Positions 1-5,887 of a stretch of DNA of 11,332 nucleotides are shown here, one piece after another. The translations under genes and the position numbers were made by a program. The DNA comes from JBLHUT01 sp047629975 (GTDB lineage Bacteria; Pseudomonadota; Alphaproteobacteria; Rhodobacterales; Rhodobacteraceae), in the NCBI GenBank assembly GCA_047629975.1, contig JBLHUT010000099.1, positions 1-11,332 on the forward strand. Direction: 5' to 3'. How positions within the stretch are numbered: the stretch's first letter is position 1; each line of letters begins with the position of its first letter. The notes under the pieces are model-generated. The model ran no database searches. It worked only from the letters and a program-made list of their open reading frames with translations, and had not been told where the DNA came from.

Positions 1-301
1 CCCCCGCCTTGAGCATCGAGGCAAGTGCGCCGTTCACCGCCGCCATGCCGCTTGCGGTGGCAAACGCGGCCTCGGCCCCCTCGAGCCCCGCGATGCGGTC
101 TTCGAACATCGCAACGGTCGGATTGCCATAACGGGCGTAAATGAATTCGTCATCACCAAGCTTGAGAAACCGCGCCTCGGCGGCCTCGGCGCTGTCGTAA
201 ACAAACCCTTGCGTCAAAAAGATGGCCTCTGAGACCTCGCCGTACTGGCTGCGACGTGTGCCGCCATGCACCAATTTGGTACGGTTTTTCCACTCTGTCA
301 T
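1..301 (-). CDS. metZ: O-succinylhomoserine sulfhydrylase, N-terminal 100 residues (cut by window edge)
   Basis: This is the first 100 codons of a PLP-dependent Cys/Met-metabolism enzyme, running off the left edge. The family makes homocysteine from O-succinylhomoserine and sulfide in cytosolic methionine synthesis. The visible part has the opening typical of the family (LVHGGTRRSQYGE, residues 10-22), the YARYGNPT motif at residues 55-62 and the ATASGMAA turn at 81-88. The PLP lysine and most of the catalytic domain lie outside the window. The ATG at 301-299 is supported by a GAAGGA ribosome-binding site six bases upstream and by family alignment from memory. The gene is divergent from the hydrolase at 563 across a 261-base gap. 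Sister enzymes (cystathionine gamma-synthase, methionine gamma-lyase, O-acetylhomoserine sulfhydrylase) share these motifs. The choice of MetZ rests on the overall N-terminal sequence and is good but not certain. Confidence 0.85.
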   Translation of the reverse strand, partial: MTEWKNRTKLVHGGTRRSQYGEVSEAIFLTQGFVYDSAEAAEARFLKLGDDEFIYARYGNPTVAMFEDRIAGLEGAEAAFATASGMAAVNGALASMLKAG

Positions 302-412
302 AATGTATCCTTCACACACCCAAACGATCCAGCCGCAAGCCAGCGGAGGCGCTCTCGCCGTGTCCCTGACCTCTTTAGCGGTTTGTTTACCGTGGCCCGC
401 AATCTGGTTTCA

Positions 413-429
413 AATCGCCACACGCGATT
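413..429. repeat. short inverted repeat, possible operator
   Basis: AATCGC at 413-418 is the exact reverse complement of GCGATT at 424-429, with a 5-base loop. It lies about 110 bases upstream of the metZ start and 11 bases from a GAGTC site at 440. It could be a regulator-binding site for metZ or the hydrolase. A six-base stem can also arise by chance. Confidence 0.3.
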
Positions 430-498
430 GATTACGCCTGAGTCAAAACAGCGTCAAGCCGTTGCGTCAATTTCAGGACATCGTCACGCAGGGGTAAC

Positions 499-525
499 AA
501 AATCGACATTAACGGTCTGTAGGGT
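499..525 (+). repeat. direct repeat, copy 1 (copy 2 at 575-600)
   Basis: Bases 499-525 and 575-600 match at all but one substitution (T510 versus A586) and one inserted T (518). Copy 2 is inside the hydrolase gene and encodes KIDINGR from residue 5. Read in the matching frame, copy 1 also gives KIDING, but the inserted T turns the next codons into Leu-stop. It looks like a decayed local duplication of the 5' end of the gene, offset by 76 bases. Confidence 0.75.
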
Positions 526-562
526 GATGCCAAGTCCGCACAAACACCCTGTGGGATATGCC

Positions 563-1531
563 ATGCCGCTTTTGAAAATCGACATAAACGGTCGTAGGGT
601 CGGGTCCTCCCGAAAGCCCCTGATTGCCACGCTGCGCGCCGCGTTGGCGAACAAGCAGCCGGACGCGCGGGTTGTGATCCTGATCCACGGCTACAAATTC
701 TCGCCCCGTGATCCGCGCCACACCCCGCATGCCCATATCCTGTCGCTGGATCCGACGACAGCGCGTGCCCATGCGACCAGTTGGCCCCGCAAGCTGGGCG
801 TTGGATCTGGCGCCGAGGGGAGGCCAAAAGGTGACATGCCCGAGCCGTTGTGCATCGCTTTGGGTTGGGAGGCACGGGGCAGTTTCCGCGCGGCTTACCG
901 GGGGGCGCCGGATGCGGGTCACGCACTGGCACGGCTGATCATGCTGTTGCACCGTTTGACCGGCGGGCAGCCTGTGGACCTGATGGCCCATTCGCTTGGG
1001 GCGCGCGTGGCGTTGTCGGCCTTGCCTGCGCTGCCGGCCGGTGCCGTTGGCCGGATCATTCTTCTGGCACCGGCAGAATTGCAAAGCTGCGCGAAAACGT
1101 GGCTTGATTGTGCCGCGGGCAGGGCGGCACAAACCCTCAACGTGAGCAGTGGTGAAAACCTTCTGTTTGACCGGCTTCTGGAATGGCTTGTGGCGCCGCA
1201 CCGATGGGGGGAGCGGGCAATGGGGGCTGACAGCACGCAGCACATGGACCACTGGACTACCCTCAGGATCGACGATCCTGCGTGCCGTGCGGTATTATCG
1301 AGGCTCGGTTTTGCGATTCCGCCACCGGACAGGCGCATTTGCCACTGGAGCGTTTATCAGCGACGGGGCCTGTTCAAGCTGTATCGCGCAATATTGAGTG
1401 GTCGGCTTGGCTTTGCGGATTTGCGCGCGCAACTGCTGGCGCAGGACCCGGTGACGGGGCAAAACCGGATGCAGGCGTGGGGGCGGGGCCTTGTGAGCGA
1501 TGCCGCCAAAACCCCGCCCACGGACGCCTGA
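563..1531 (+). CDS. alpha/beta-hydrolase fold protein, 322 aa
   Basis: This is a soluble alpha/beta-hydrolase of a type I associate with Rhodobacteraceae; its substrate is unknown. The oxyanion-region motif ILIHGYKF is at residues 39-46. The nucleophile elbow MAHSLGARVA is at 141-150, with Ser144 the likely nucleophile and Ala replacing the first Gly of GxSxG. A charged LFDRLLEW segment (201-208) and ICHWSVY (259-265) probably supply the acid and His261 of the triad, by position. No signal peptide is seen. I chose ATG 563 because family members begin close to this sequence and a GGGA lies six bases upstream. The open frame continues to 266, and ATG 527 would add 12 residues, but that stretch looks like non-coding repeat-bearing DNA. 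It converges on ispZ with a six-base gap, leaving no room for a classical terminator. Confidence 0.85.
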   Translation: MPLLKIDINGRRVGSSRKPLIATLRAALANKQPDARVVILIHGYKFSPRDPRHTPHAHILSLDPTTARAHATSWPRKLGVGSGAEGRPKGDMPEPLCIALGWEARGSFRAAYRGAPDAGHALARLIMLLHRLTGGQPVDLMAHSLGARVALSALPALPAGAVGRIILLAPAELQSCAKTWLDCAAGRAAQTLNVSSGENLLFDRLLEWLVAPHRWGERAMGADSTQHMDHWTTLRIDDPACRAVLSRLGFAIPPPDRRICHWSVYQRRGLFKLYRAILSGRLGFADLRAQLLAQDPVTGQNRMQAWGRGLVSDAAKTPPTDA

Positions 1532-1537
1532 CCGCGC

Positions 1538-2143
1538 TTAGCTGTCGCTGTCGTCTTCGATCACGTATTTCTGCAATCCGACAATTTGCAGCGTCAGGAA
1601 GGCGAACAGGATCACCGGAAAGGCGAATGTCTCGATCTTGACCCACATATCGGTGGAGAAATTGCGCCAGACGATCTCGTTGAGCACAGCAAGCCCTGCA
1701 AAAACAAGCACCAGCCTGCGCGTCAGGATCATCCAGCCCTCGTGCTCCATCGGCAGCATTTCATCCATGACATAGGCCAGATAGCTCTGACCGCGCAAAA
1801 GCCCGATGCCCAGCAGGCTGGCAAAAATTCCATAAACGATTGTTGTCTTTATCTTGAAGAACCTTTCATCGTTGAACCACACAGTCAGCCCGCCGAAAAT
1901 GACCACCATTACAGCGGTAAGGACCTGAATACGGCTCAGCTTGCCGGTCAGTTTCCACAAAATTGCGATCGACACCAACAGCAGTGGCACAAAACCCGCC
2001 GCCGCAACAATAAAGCCGTCATATTCGGTGCCACCAAAGGTATAGGTGTTATCCTTGATCCAAAGATAAGCCACAAAGAAAATCAGTGGGGGGCCGAGCT
2101 CCAAACACTGTTTTACGATCGGGTTGATCTGTTTGTCGGCCAT
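1538..2143 (-). CDS. ispZ: intracellular septation protein A / YciB family, 201 aa
   Basis: This polytopic inner-membrane protein belongs to the YciB/IspZ family. In Escherichia coli, YciB affects envelope integrity and cell length and interacts with divisome and elongasome proteins; its biochemical activity is unknown. About five hydrophobic segments are visible, around residues 17-29, 43-63, 72-90, 102-117 and 141-157/172-190. Family signatures are TVWFNDERFFKIKT (87-100), EGWMILTRR (135-143) and NEIVWRNFSTDMWVKIETF (155-173). It ends with an acidic tail, EDDSDS. The length is slightly above the E. coli protein (179 aa), partly from the N-terminus. ATG 2143 is preceded by an AAAGGAG Shine-Dalgarno overlapping the last codons of the upstream transporter gene, with a 14-base intergenic gap. 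That spacing implies co-transcription and perhaps translational coupling. The frame is open further upstream (to 2251) but runs through that neighbour. Confidence 0.93.
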   Translation of the reverse strand: MADKQINPIVKQCLELGPPLIFFVAYLWIKDNTYTFGGTEYDGFIVAAAGFVPLLLVSIAILWKLTGKLSRIQVLTAVMVVIFGGLTVWFNDERFFKIKTTIVYGIFASLLGIGLLRGQSYLAYVMDEMLPMEHEGWMILTRRLVLVFAGLAVLNEIVWRNFSTDMWVKIETFAFPVILFAFLTLQIVGLQKYVIEDDSDS

Positions 2144-2157
2144 GCCGGTCTCCTTTG

Positions 2158-3060
2158 CTATCCTGCCGCTTCCACTATCACAGCCCCCAGCGCGATCAAG
2201 GCCATCAGGCCAAGTCTGCGTGGTCCCACGGTTTCTTTCAGGAACAACCATCCGATAACGGCCGCAAAAAGCACCGATGTTTCCCGGAGCACAGCGGCCT
2301 CCCCGACTTTATCAAGCCGGGTGGCCAACATGATCGACCCGAAACTGAAAAACGCCACGAACGCACCGATCAATCCGCGCTGCATCAAAGGCAAAAGATC
2401 GGGCCGGTCGGGCATCCCGAGCCAGCGCCGCAAGGCAAGCGGAGGAATGACAATGCCGTCGATCACAAAAAACCACGCCAGAAAGGTGAACGGATCAGCC
2501 GTGGCGCGAATGCCATACGCGTCATAGGTGGTATAGAGCGCCACGAACAATCCTGTTGCCACAGCCAGCAGCAAGGCCGGAACAAGCGTGTCACGGTCAA
2601 TCTGGACGTGCACCATATTATACGCCGCCAGCCCGAAAATCCCGGCCAGTAGCACAAGAATCCCACCCCATTGCCCAAGGGTAAAGACCTCTCCGAACAA
2701 GAAATAGGCCCCGATGACGGTAAAGAGTGGCCCCATCCCGCGAACAACCGGATAAACCACCGTATAAGCCCCACGGGAATACGCCGCGCTTTGCAAAACT
2801 TTATAAAGCGTGTGGATGACAATCACGCCCGCAAAAATCGGCCACATATGCGGTTCGGGCCACGGCACCACGAACAAGGCGAACGGGATGGCGATCACAA
2901 AATAACAAAAATCAACCGCACCGCGCGTCAGCCACGGATCATGACGGCCCTTTTGCAAGGCACCGAACACGGCGTGCAACAGGGCCGCACACAAGGCCAG
3001 AACCATCGCAAGGTCATGCCCTGCTTCGGTGCCTTCCAGGGAAACCAGCCAATTGCTCAA
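2158..3060 (-). CDS. EamA/DMT-superfamily transporter, 300 aa, probable TTG start
   Basis: This is a drug/metabolite-transporter-type membrane protein with about ten hydrophobic segments in two EamA-like halves. Half 1 carries YPVVRGMGPLFTVIGAYFL (residues 103-121) followed by FGE. Half 2 carries LRETSVLFAAVIGWLFLKE (258-276). These match the end-of-repeat motifs typical of the family. Direction and substrate cannot be told from sequence; many relatives export small metabolites. No ATG fits the start. TTG 3060 gives a protein opening SNWLVSLEGTEAG, as in the homologues I recall, with AGGA nine bases upstream. GTG 3105 is possible but would add 15 atypical residues. The gene lies 104 bases after ftsY and 14 bases before ispZ on the same strand, so it is probably read in one transcript with them. 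It has no evident tie to methionine or cell division beyond position. Confidence 0.88.
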   Translation of the reverse strand: MSNWLVSLEGTEAGHDLAMVLALCAALLHAVFGALQKGRHDPWLTRGAVDFCYFVIAIPFALFVVPWPEPHMWPIFAGVIVIHTLYKVLQSAAYSRGAYTVVYPVVRGMGPLFTVIGAYFLFGEVFTLGQWGGILVLLAGIFGLAAYNMVHVQIDRDTLVPALLLAVATGLFVALYTTYDAYGIRATADPFTFLAWFFVIDGIVIPPLALRRWLGMPDRPDLLPLMQRGLIGAFVAFFSFGSIMLATRLDKVGEAAVLRETSVLFAAVIGWLFLKETVGPRRLGLMALIALGAVIVEAAG

Positions 3061-3127
3061 TCGATGCAGTCCTGTGCTCTGGAACGGGAAGTGTCGGAGG
3101 GGCACAGATCCGCCAGCCGCCGGATAC

Positions 3128-3167
3128 GTTGCCCCGTGTTGTCCGGTGTTGTGTCATGTTGCCCTCA
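3128..3167. repeat. four degenerate 10-bp units, GTTG at each unit start
   Basis: Units at 3128, 3138, 3148 and 3158 each begin GTTG: GTTGCCCCGT, GTTGTCCGGT, GTTGTGTCAT and GTTGCCCTCA. The period is exactly ten. The last unit contains the reverse complement of the ftsY stop codon (3165-3167), so on the coding strand the array starts at the stop and runs into the gap before the transporter. Its function, if any, is unknown. Confidence 0.5.
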
Positions 3168-4307
3168 GTCCAGACCGGTTAGGGCCTTGGCAAAGTCTTC
3201 AGGATCAAAGGCATCAAGGTCGTCAATCTGTTCGCCCACCCCGATCGCATGGATCGGCAATCCGAACTTGTCTGCCAAGGCCACCAGCACACCACCTTTT
3301 GCTGTGCCGTCGAGCTTGGTCATCACAAGCCCGCTGACATTGGCGAGTTTCTGAAAGGTCTCAACCTGCTTTACCGCGTTCTGACCGGTTGTGGCATCCA
3401 GTACCAACAGGGTGTTGTGCGGTGCATCAGGGTCTTTTTTGCGAATGACGCGCACGATCTTGGCCAACTCTTCCATCAGGTCGGCACGGTTTTGCAACCG
3501 GCCTGCTGTGTCGATCAACAAAAGGTCGGCCCCGTCGCGCTGGGCTTTCTCCATTGCTTCAAAGGCAAGGCTGGCGGGGTCCGACCCTTCGGGCGCGGTC
3601 AGAACGGGCACGCCTGCGCGCTGGCCCCAGACTTGCAATTGCTCAACGGCGGCGGCGCGGAACGTATCGCCTGCGGCAATCACCACGTTCTTGCCTGCGG
3701 CGCGAAACTGACTGGCCAGTTTGCCAATGGTGGTTGTTTTGCCCGAACCGTTGACGCCCACAACCAAAACGACCTGAGGGCGTTTTGCATAAAGCGGCAT
3801 CGGCCTTGCAACAGGTTCCATGATCCGTGTGATTTCGGCGGCCAGCAATGTCTTGATCTCGTTTGTCGACAGTTTCTTGCCAAAGCGGCCTTCGGCAATG
3901 TTGGCCGTCACTCTCAGGGCCGTATCCACGCCCATATCCGCGCTGATCAACAATTCCTCGATCTGCTCCAGCATCGCGTCGTCCAGCGCGCGACGTTGCT
4001 CGGGGGGGGCGGTGGATTTTCCCATCAACCGGCCCAGAATGCCGGGTTTGGCGACGGTATCTGCCACGGGTTCCGGGCTTGGGACGATCTGTGCCGGAGC
4101 TAACGTGGCAGGCTCTGGCTTTGGCGTAGCCGCTGGTTGAGGGGCAGTCGGGGGCGTGGCCACCCGCGCGGCGGCGGCTTCGGGAATGACCGCGGCGGGG
4201 GTATCGCTGTGCGGTGTGCTTGCCTCTTCGACAATGGCGTCCAGTCCTTGCTCCAGTTTGGAGGAGGATTTGAACATCCGGTCTTTGAGTTTTTTGAAAA
4301 AGGCCAT
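3165..4307 (-). CDS. ftsY: signal recognition particle receptor FtsY, 380 aa
   Basis: FtsY is the SRP receptor GTPase. It docks ribosome-nascent-chain-SRP complexes (Ffh plus 4.5S RNA) at the inner membrane for SecYEG or YidC insertion. A short basic N-terminus (MAFFKKLKDRMFK) could be amphipathic and membrane-binding. Residues about 30-85 are an Ala/Pro/Thr-rich linker in place of the long acidic A domain of E. coli. The N domain covers roughly 88-165. The G domain has P-loop GVNGSGKT (184-191), GDTFRAAAVEQL (213-224), DTAGR (266-270), TKLDGTAKGG (330-339) and GVGEQIDDL (356-364). The C-terminus, FDPEDFAKALTGLD, is standard. All GTPase motifs are intact. ATG 4307 has only a weak upstream purine tract (AAAGATAG). 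The gene is divergent from the secreted protein at 4541, and its transcript probably continues into the EamA transporter and ispZ. Confidence 0.97.
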   Translation of the reverse strand: MAFFKKLKDRMFKSSSKLEQGLDAIVEEASTPHSDTPAAVIPEAAAARVATPPTAPQPAATPKPEPATLAPAQIVPSPEPVADTVAKPGILGRLMGKSTAPPEQRRALDDAMLEQIEELLISADMGVDTALRVTANIAEGRFGKKLSTNEIKTLLAAEITRIMEPVARPMPLYAKRPQVVLVVGVNGSGKTTTIGKLASQFRAAGKNVVIAAGDTFRAAAVEQLQVWGQRAGVPVLTAPEGSDPASLAFEAMEKAQRDGADLLLIDTAGRLQNRADLMEELAKIVRVIRKKDPDAPHNTLLVLDATTGQNAVKQVETFQKLANVSGLVMTKLDGTAKGGVLVALADKFGLPIHAIGVGEQIDDLDAFDPEDFAKALTGLD

Positions 4308-4540
4308 GATCTATCTTTCGCTCTTTTCTTTCCCTACGCCAGCGGGCTGCGATTTGAAAGAGCCCGAGGGCGCGACAGCACCTGATCGTGGCAAACCGCC
4401 CGCCCCGTGATCCGCATTATTGCACGCGATGACTGAACGCGGGCGGTCGCCTGGTGATCACCGTGTCGTCATGGTTGGTCAAGTAGGGGCGCGCGTGCTA
4501 AGCATTTGCTGTTAAGTCCATGGATGAAAAAGGTCTTGCG
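4308..4540. other. divergent intergenic region ftsY / secreted protein
   Basis: This 233-base gap has no supported gene. It contains a perfect 9-base inverted repeat (4395-4403 ACCGCCCGC with 4439-4447 GCGGGCGGT, 35-base spacer) and a perfect 10-base palindrome GGTGATCACC at 4453-4462. On the plus strand, TTGGTC near 4475 with TAAGCA about 18 bases later is a weak candidate promoter for the gene at 4541. The region near the ftsY start is purine-rich on the ftsY strand. Confidence 0.5.
4395..4447. repeat. 9-bp inverted repeat with 35-base spacer
   Basis: ACCGCCCGC (4395-4403) and GCGGGCGGT (4439-4447) are exact reverse complements. They sit in the gap between ftsY and the divergent secreted-protein gene, just before the palindrome at 4453. 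The pair could be a paired operator or an RNA stem in a leader. A chance match in G+C-rich DNA is also possible. Confidence 0.35.
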
Positions 4541-4936
4541 ATGCGCGTTTTCCACCTTCTGTTTTGTGTCTTGCTTGCCTTGCCGGCGATGGCGCAAACG
4601 CCCCTGTCCGGCCCCGAATTCGACAGCTATAGCCGCGGCAAGACGTTGACTTTCAACGACAACGGGCAGGCCTACGGGGTCGAGCGGTATTTTTCCGGCA
4701 ACCGTGTGCAATGGTCGTTTCTGGACGGCGTGTGCGTCGAGGGATTCTGGTATCCACAAGACAGTTTTATCTGTTTTGTCTATGACGCAAACCTCGAGCC
4801 GCAGTGCTGGACCTTTTACAAGGAAGGCGGCAGCCTGCGGGCGGTTTTCGAGGGCGACCCCGATGGTATCCAACTCTTCGAGACAACAGAAACAGAGGAA
4901 GAAATGCTGTGCCTCGGGCCTGAAGTCGGGGTTTGA
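4541..4936 (+). CDS. secreted small protein with four cysteines, 131 aa, function unknown
   Basis: I do not recognise a named domain, though it resembles conserved hypothetical proteins I associate with Rhodobacteraceae. Residues 1-18 form a clear Sec signal peptide (MRVFHLLFCVLLALPAMA) with AMA as cleavage site, so the mature protein of about 113 residues should be periplasmic. The mature part has an FDSY/GKTLTF start (27-38), YGVERYF (45-51), WSFLDGVCVEGFWY (58-71), ICFVYD (77-82), QCWTF (88-92) and LCLGPEVGV at the C-terminus. Cys65, Cys78, Cys89 and Cys124 could form two disulfides. The aromatic-rich, beta-like pattern suggests a compact sandwich or barrel; this is inference. ATG 4541 is preferred over 4520 because AAGG lies seven bases upstream and the signal peptide then starts cleanly. 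It converges on the ABC permease, with 12 bases between stops. Confidence 0.82.
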   Translation: MRVFHLLFCVLLALPAMAQTPLSGPEFDSYSRGKTLTFNDNGQAYGVERYFSGNRVQWSFLDGVCVEGFWYPQDSFICFVYDANLEPQCWTFYKEGGSLRAVFEGDPDGIQLFETTETEEEMLCLGPEVGV

Positions 4937-4948
4937 GCGACGCGCCGC

Positions 4949-5755
4949 CTAGGGTTTGAGCCTGTAACCCTTGCGGAACCAGTGCCAGCACAATCCGACG
5001 ACCGCCGCGGTCGCAAGCAAACAGACGCCCGCACCCAGCCACGGATTGCTGTCAGAAACCCCCAGCATTCCGAACCGCATCCCGTCGATCAGGTAAAAGA
5101 CGGGGTTCAGGTGGGTGAGGGTGCGGAAAAGAGGCGGCAGCGCCTCGATCGAGTAGAACGTGCCGGACAAAAACGACAAGGGTGTGATCACAAAATTTGT
5201 GATTGCTGCCATTTGATCGAATTTGTTGGCAAATATCGCAGCCACAATGCCCAGCCCGCCCAGCAGCAACGCCCCGAGGATAATAAACACCAACACCCAA
5301 AGCGGATGTGCCACTGACAGCCCGAGCACAAGAACCAAGGCCACCCCGATAGCACTGGCCACCAACAGCGCGCGCACCACTGCCCCCGCGAGATACCCGG
5401 TCACCAACTCTGCCGCCGAAAGGGGGGGCATCAACGTGTCCACGATGTTTCCCTGAACCTTTGCCACGACGATCGAAGAGGATGTATTTGCAAATGAATT
5501 CTGGATGACCGTCATCATCAGGATGCCGGGGGCAAGGAAATGGACAAAGGGCACGCCCATCACATCGCCGCGTGTCGGCCCGATCGCCAGCGTGAACACT
5601 GCCAGAAACAACGCCGCCGTCATCAACGGGGCCATGACCGTCTGTGTCCAGACGTTCAGAAAGCGTTGTGTCTCGCGCAGGCCAAGTGTGTACATTCCCA
5701 ACCAGTTGACCCGCCCGAACCGGCGCGTTCCCATCTGAATGTTCCGATTGTTCAT
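4949..5755 (-). CDS. ABC-2 type transporter permease (YadH-like), 268 aa
   Basis: This is the membrane subunit of an ABC-2 family transporter, which typically exports polysaccharides, drugs or lipids together with a separate ATPase. About six hydrophobic segments are visible (around residues 37-58, 66-84, 117-143, 150-176, 183-201 and 241-257). Family features are an N-terminal LRETQRFLNVW amphipathic lead-in (26-36), HFLAPGILMM (72-81), PLSFLSGTFYS (192-202) and LNPVFYLIDGMRFGMLG (216-232). It has the single-domain length of YadH. ATG 5755 is chosen because AAAGGG lies eight bases upstream; the frame is open to 5854, but that extension lies in the gcrA promoter region. No ATP-binding subunit lies on either side: downstream is the convergent secreted-protein gene and upstream the divergent gcrA. 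Its partner must be encoded elsewhere. Confidence 0.92.
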   Translation of the reverse strand: MNNRNIQMGTRRFGRVNWLGMYTLGLRETQRFLNVWTQTVMAPLMTAALFLAVFTLAIGPTRGDVMGVPFVHFLAPGILMMTVIQNSFANTSSSIVVAKVQGNIVDTLMPPLSAAELVTGYLAGAVVRALLVASAIGVALVLVLGLSVAHPLWVLVFIILGALLLGGLGIVAAIFANKFDQMAAITNFVITPLSFLSGTFYSIEALPPLFRTLTHLNPVFYLIDGMRFGMLGVSDSNPWLGAGVCLLATAAVVGLCWHWFRKGYRLKP

Positions 5756-5785
5756 CTTCAGAGCCCTTTGCACCTGTTGCGTGCC

Positions 5786-5814
5786 TTGTAACCGCCCGCT
5801 TGCAACAATAGAAT
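5786..5814 (+). promoter_or_regulatory. sigma-70-like promoter of gcrA
   Basis: TTGTAA (5786-5791) and TAGAAT (5809-5814) are separated by 17 bases, matching the sigma-70 consensus at 4 of 6 and 5 of 6 positions. Transcription would start near 5821, giving a leader of about 67 bases to gcrA. It is the best promoter I find in the window. A GAGTC methylation site begins two bases after the -10 box. Confidence 0.55.
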
Positions 5815-5815
5815 A

Positions 5816-5820
5816 GAGTC
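5816..5820. promoter_or_regulatory. GANTC (CcrM-type methylation) site at the gcrA promoter
   Basis: GAGTC lies between the -10 box and the predicted start of gcrA. In Caulobacter, CcrM methylates GANTC and GcrA acts at promoters carrying methylated GANTC, so this could make gcrA sensitive to its own product or to replication-fork passage. The site is seen directly; the function is inferred. Confidence 0.5.
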
Positions 5821-5874
5821 TGATCAAGAAACGTAAGGGCGGCGGCTGATACAAACAGTACGCCGCCCGTCACT

Positions 5875-5881
5875 TAGGAGG
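5875..5881 (+). promoter_or_regulatory. strong Shine-Dalgarno of gcrA
   Basis: TAGGAGG ends six bases before ATG 5888, which is close to the ideal ribosome-binding site and the strongest in the window. It fixes the gcrA start and suggests high translation. Confidence 0.8.
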
Positions 5882-5887
5882 CCCCCG

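Larger units (their letters stand above)
302..562. other. divergent intergenic region metZ / hydrolase
   Basis: This 261-base gap must hold the promoters of both flanking genes. It contains an inverted repeat (413-418 AATCGC with 424-429 GCGATT, 5-base loop), a GANTC methylation site at 440-444, and a direct-repeat copy at 499-525 matching the start of the hydrolase gene. A second inverted repeat pairs 521-526 (AGGGTG) with 545-550 (CACCCT). On the minus strand, TTGAAA (412-407) followed 18 bases later by TAAACA is a possible but weak metZ promoter. I see no convincing gene in the gap. Confidence 0.6.

Noticed and set aside
432..509. 25-codon minus-strand reading frame opening MSILLPLRDDV in the metZ-hydrolase gap
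   Set aside because: It has no ribosome-binding site, its start lies inside the direct repeat, and I know of no similar peptide. Chance is sufficient.
509..1338. Long minus-strand open frames opposite the hydrolase
   Set aside because: They are antisense shadows with arginine/proline-rich compositions and no recognisable domain; the plus-strand protein has clear family motifs.
3018..3153. Possible 40-50 codon frame starting just after the ftsY stop (MTQHRTTRG...)
   Set aside because: It has no ribosome-binding site, it is built from the 10-base repeat, and it overlaps the transporter start.
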